A stretch of 64,000 bases of DNA. Origin: CABYIR01 sp038103905. GTDB taxonomy: Bacteria; Pseudomonadota; Alphaproteobacteria; Pelagibacterales; AG-422-B15. Made by a program: the position numbers and the translations under genes. Each line of letters opens with the position of its first letter. Within the stretch, counting starts at the first letter, position 1. Where the stretch lies: NCBI GenBank assembly GCA_038103905.1, contig JAYNZW010000007.1, positions 1-64,000 on the forward strand, read 5' to 3'. Shown here in pieces: positions 61,626 to 64,000 of the stretch. The notes below the pieces were generated by a model that had not been told where the DNA came from, did not search any database, and worked only from the letters and a program-made list of their open reading frames with translations.

Positions 61626-62885
61626 TTAATCAATATTTTCTACTTCTGCTCCTGGAAAAAAATCCATAATTTCTTTCACTTTTGAATTTATATTATTATC
61701 ACCTGAATTTTCACTTTCCATTTTAGAAATTGAGTTACTCAAATCTGCAATAAGCTCCTGAGGATTTGGCGTCTCTTTTAAATAGATAAGCCTTATAATT
61801 AACATCTCAAGACTACTTATCGGTGAAAAAGAATTTTGAACTTCGAACAGTCCCTTATTAAACATTTGCCAAATCATTGAAATAGACTGAATCTCAAGGT
61901 TTGTAGATAATTCTTTTAAATTTTGAAACTCGGATGCTGTTAATAAGTTTTGTATACCCTCTGTCGCACCAATTTTGATCATTCCAATTTGGTGGATATT
62001 GGTAATTAAATCTTTTAACAGTAATGCTGGATCAGCACCATGATCATATAATTCATTTATTCTTTTAAGAGAGTCTTCTGTCTTTCCTTCAACTATTAAT
62101 TTGAGAAGATCCAAAATTTGAGTAGGATCATTTAACCCTATCATTTCTTTAATTAGCTCTTCATTTACATTTCCATCAGAGTAAGCAATGCTCTGATCCA
62201 GTAAAGATAATCCATCTCTAACTGATCCATCTGCAGCTCTTGAAAGAATCTTTAAAGCTCCTTCATCTATTGAAATATTTTCATAAGAACAAATTTTATT
62301 TAGATATTCAGATAAAGCTATTGGCTCTACTCTTTTTAAATCATATCTTTGACATCGAGACAAAATAGTCATTGGAATTTTTCTTACCTCAGTTGTTGCA
62401 AAAATAAATTTTACATGTGGAGGTGGCTCTTCTAAAGTTTTCAAAAGTCCATTAAATGCTGCGGTTGAAAGCATATGAACTTCATCAATTATATAAATTT
62501 TATACTTTGAAGAAATTGGTGCATACTGAACTCCATCAATTAGTTCTCTTATATCTGAAATTCCTGTTCGAGATGCAGCGTCCATTTCTAAAACATCTAC
62601 ACTCCTTGACTCGGATATAGATATACAGTTTTCGCATTCACCACATGGTTCTTGAAATGTATCTTTTTCAGTATCAATTACTTGACAATTTAACGACATA
62701 GCAATGATTCTAGCAGATGTAGTTTTTCCAACTCCTCTTACACCAGTTAACAAATAAGCATTTGCAATTCTCTTTAATTTAATTGCATTCTTTATGGTCT
62801 GAACAATTGATTCTTGACCAATTAAATCACTAAATTTCCGTGGTCTATACTTTAGTGGAATTGGTGTATGTATATTAATGGACAT
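61626..62885 (-). CDS. dnaX: DNA polymerase III gamma/tau subunit, compact form
   Basis: 419 residues, against the 550-650 usual in alphaproteobacteria. AAA+ clamp-loader motifs: Walker A GVRGVGKTTSARII (48-61), zinc finger CGECENC, Walker B YIIDEVHML, SRC sensor region. The clamp-loader domains I-III end at about 360; the final segment IMDFFPGAEVENID resembles the usual DnaX terminus, so the polymerase/helicase-binding tau part appears shortened rather than cut off. It precedes ybaB and recR in one unit. Confidence 0.9.
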   Translation of the reverse strand: MSINIHTPIPLKYRPRKFSDLIGQESIVQTIKNAIKLKRIANAYLLTGVRGVGKTTSARIIAMSLNCQVIDTEKDTFQEPCGECENCISISESRSVDVLEMDAASRTGISDIRELIDGVQYAPISSKYKIYIIDEVHMLSTAAFNGLLKTLEEPPPHVKFIFATTEVRKIPMTILSRCQRYDLKRVEPIALSEYLNKICSYENISIDEGALKILSRAADGSVRDGLSLLDQSIAYSDGNVNEELIKEMIGLNDPTQILDLLKLIVEGKTEDSLKRINELYDHGADPALLLKDLITNIHQIGMIKIGATEGIQNLLTASEFQNLKELSTNLEIQSISMIWQMFNKGLFEVQNSFSPISSLEMLIIRLIYLKETPNPQELIADLSNSISKMESENSGDNNINSKVKEIMDFFPGAEVENID

Positions 62886-62905
62886 CTTATTAAGTCTAGT
62901 TAAGT

Positions 62906-62995
62906 GGGAGATTAAAGCAACCCAAGTATAGTCATTACGGCTGCTTCCTTTCAGACCTGACCGGATTCATGATATACTTGCCTACTTAATCTCCC
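62906..62995 (-). ncRNA. ffs: 4.5S/SRP RNA, small bacterial type
   Basis: On the minus strand the 90-base stretch has the universal SRP core: GGTCAGGTCTGAAAGGAAGC followed by AGCC. The ends (GGGAGATTAA and TTAATCTCCC) pair perfectly to make one long hairpin. It lies just upstream of dnaX on the same strand, the typical alphaproteobacterial location. The helix may extend slightly beyond these ends. Confidence 0.95.
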
Positions 62996-63061
62996 TAACT
63001 ATTATAGCAGACAGAAACTAAAAATTGCTTTAATTAATTTGATAAATAATAATTTTTTTAT

Positions 63062-63994
63062 ATGTCAAAAATTACATTTGGTGACAATCCATTAGATCAT
63101 GCCTCAAAGCTTAGGGGTGATTTAGAATGGCAAAAAGAAGCGTTATCTTCTGATAAATCAAAGTTCATGATTTTTTACGATGATAAGCCGCTAATAAAAA
63201 CTGATCCCAAAAATAGAGATAATCCAAAAATTTATTGGCTTCCTTATCAAGATATTAGATATTTGTTTGATAAAAAAATTATTACAGTTTTTTTAGGCTT
63301 AATTGATGAAAATATTTACTATGCGATTGATTTAAATGAAGAAATCAATGAGAATTCAAGACTTGAGGAAAGACTTCTAGATGCAAAATTTATAGATCTT
63401 AGATCTATCGCTCCATCATTGAATAATAAAAGTGCTGGAGTGATTGCGCAAGCCAAGTCAATTTTTGAATGGAATAAGTCTGTCATATATTGTTCAAAAT
63501 GTATGGGTATAAAATTAGAAGTTCTAGACTCAGGTTATAAAAAAAAATGTGGAAAATGTGAGAAAGAATATTTTCCAAGAGTTGACCCAGTTGTAATAAT
63601 GCTGCCCTTTCATAAACAAAAATGTCTGCTTGGAAGACAAAAGATTTTTCCACCAAATATGTATTCCGCCTTAGCAGGCTTTTTAGAACCTGGAGAAACA
63701 ATTGAAAGTGCTGTGATTCGTGAAGTTAAAGAGGAAGTTAAGTTAAATACTAAAAATATAATTTATAAATTCTCTCAGCCTTGGCCATTTTCATCCCAAT
63801 TAATGATTGGATGCCTAGCAGAAGTCGATAGCTTTAATCATGAGGCAGATGAAGATGAAATCGAAGATACTGTTTGGTTAGATAGAGAAGATCTCACAGC
63901 TATCTTTGTTGGCAAGCACCAAAAAAGAATCTGGATACCTCCTCCCATGGCAATTGCTCATCAATTGATACTTGAGTGGATGCATAAAAATTAA
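63062..63994 (+). CDS. nudC: NAD+/NADH diphosphatase
   Basis: 310 residues. Four-Cys zinc finger (CSKCMG ... CGKCEKEY), Nudix box GFLEPGETIESAVIREVKEEV (box around 216-238), and SQPWPFSSQLM, matching the SQPWPFPxS motif diagnostic of NudC. The activity is removal of NMN from NAD(H) and possibly NAD-capped RNA. Ends 6 bases before the window edge. Confidence 0.92.
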   Translation: MSKITFGDNPLDHASKLRGDLEWQKEALSSDKSKFMIFYDDKPLIKTDPKNRDNPKIYWLPYQDIRYLFDKKIITVFLGLIDENIYYAIDLNEEINENSRLEERLLDAKFIDLRSIAPSLNNKSAGVIAQAKSIFEWNKSVIYCSKCMGIKLEVLDSGYKKKCGKCEKEYFPRVDPVVIMLPFHKQKCLLGRQKIFPPNMYSALAGFLEPGETIESAVIREVKEEVKLNTKNIIYKFSQPWPFSSQLMIGCLAEVDSFNHEADEDEIEDTVWLDREDLTAIFVGKHQKRIWIPPPMAIAHQLILEWMHKN

Positions 63995-64000
63995 TTTTAC

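Noticed and set aside
61626..61700. Frameshift or premature stop in dnaX
   Set aside because: The frame is intact and ends with a family-like C-terminus, so the short length looks natural.
1..64000. CRISPR arrays, insertion sequences, prophage genes or transposases
   Set aside because: No regularly spaced direct repeats, no transposase/integrase or phage structural genes, and no terminal inverted repeats were seen.

Overview
The window looks like a chromosomal segment from an AT-rich, streamlined marine alphaproteobacterium. The class call rests on a GcrA cell-cycle regulator, a class I lysyl-tRNA synthetase, the alphaproteobacterial TIGR02186 membrane protein and the 4.5S RNA-dnaX-ybaB-recR order. 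Spacers are very short, start/stop overlaps are frequent, no mobile elements are visible, and osmolyte and methylamine catabolism is prominent. This suggests a SAR11/HIMB59/AEGEAN-169-like lineage, but the exact clade cannot be set from the sequence alone.

Region 1 (1-25.6 kb) is a large methylated-amine locus. A minus-strand operon runs from a glycine-betaine ABC transporter (proX, proV, fused proW) into a Rieske oxygenase, betaine-homocysteine methyltransferase, a dimethylglycine dehydrogenase-like flavoprotein and a secreted agmatine-deiminase-family enzyme. Upstream lies an unusual fusion of two DUF1989-like domains to a GcvT domain. Divergent from it are a DAO-family flavoenzyme and a complete heterotetrameric sarcosine oxidase (soxBDAG), then an HSL-type hydrolase, a type III glutamine synthetase/GmaS-like enzyme and an SDR. 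Read together: betaine is imported, demethylated to dimethylglycine (by methyl transfer and/or oxygenation), then to sarcosine and glycine, with methyl carbons passed to tetrahydrofolate by GcvT domains. An iron alcohol dehydrogenase, a 3-hydroxyisobutyrate-dehydrogenase-like enzyme and an EamA exporter form a small operon at the end.

Region 2 (25.6-30.4 kb) is a compact galactoside module: serine hydrolase, GPH sugar symporter, galactokinase and GH1 glycosidase. Region 3 (30.4-42 kb) carries acyl-CoA and lipid genes (thiolase, hotdog thioesterase, crotonase, MaoC hydratase, acyl-CoA dehydrogenase, SDRs), a NUDIX/ProX-deacylase/RmlA operon, and a TauE-TIGR02186-CcdA set.

Region 4 (42-64 kb) is housekeeping: pyrD, lysK, folE, trkH, argF-argD, an ABC permease, gcrA, an M48 lipoprotein peptidase followed by an untracked 28-residue membrane peptide, tRNA-Arg(ACG), rpmH-rnpA-yidD-yidC-argB-dapD-dapE, def-fmt-truA, recR-ybaB-dnaX, the 4.5S RNA gene and nudC. 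No stretch over 300 bases lacks a gene; the longest gaps (about 155-200 bases, near 172, 31977, 37483, 44406 and 49485) hold promoters, small inverted repeats or nothing recognisable.

The most novel-looking element is the DUF1989-DUF1989-GcvT fusion with its divergent flavoenzyme (10.4-14.2 kb), possibly a folate-linked route for an N-methylated guanidino or amidino compound. The 28-residue membrane peptide and the terminator hairpin inside the betaine operon are also worth checking.
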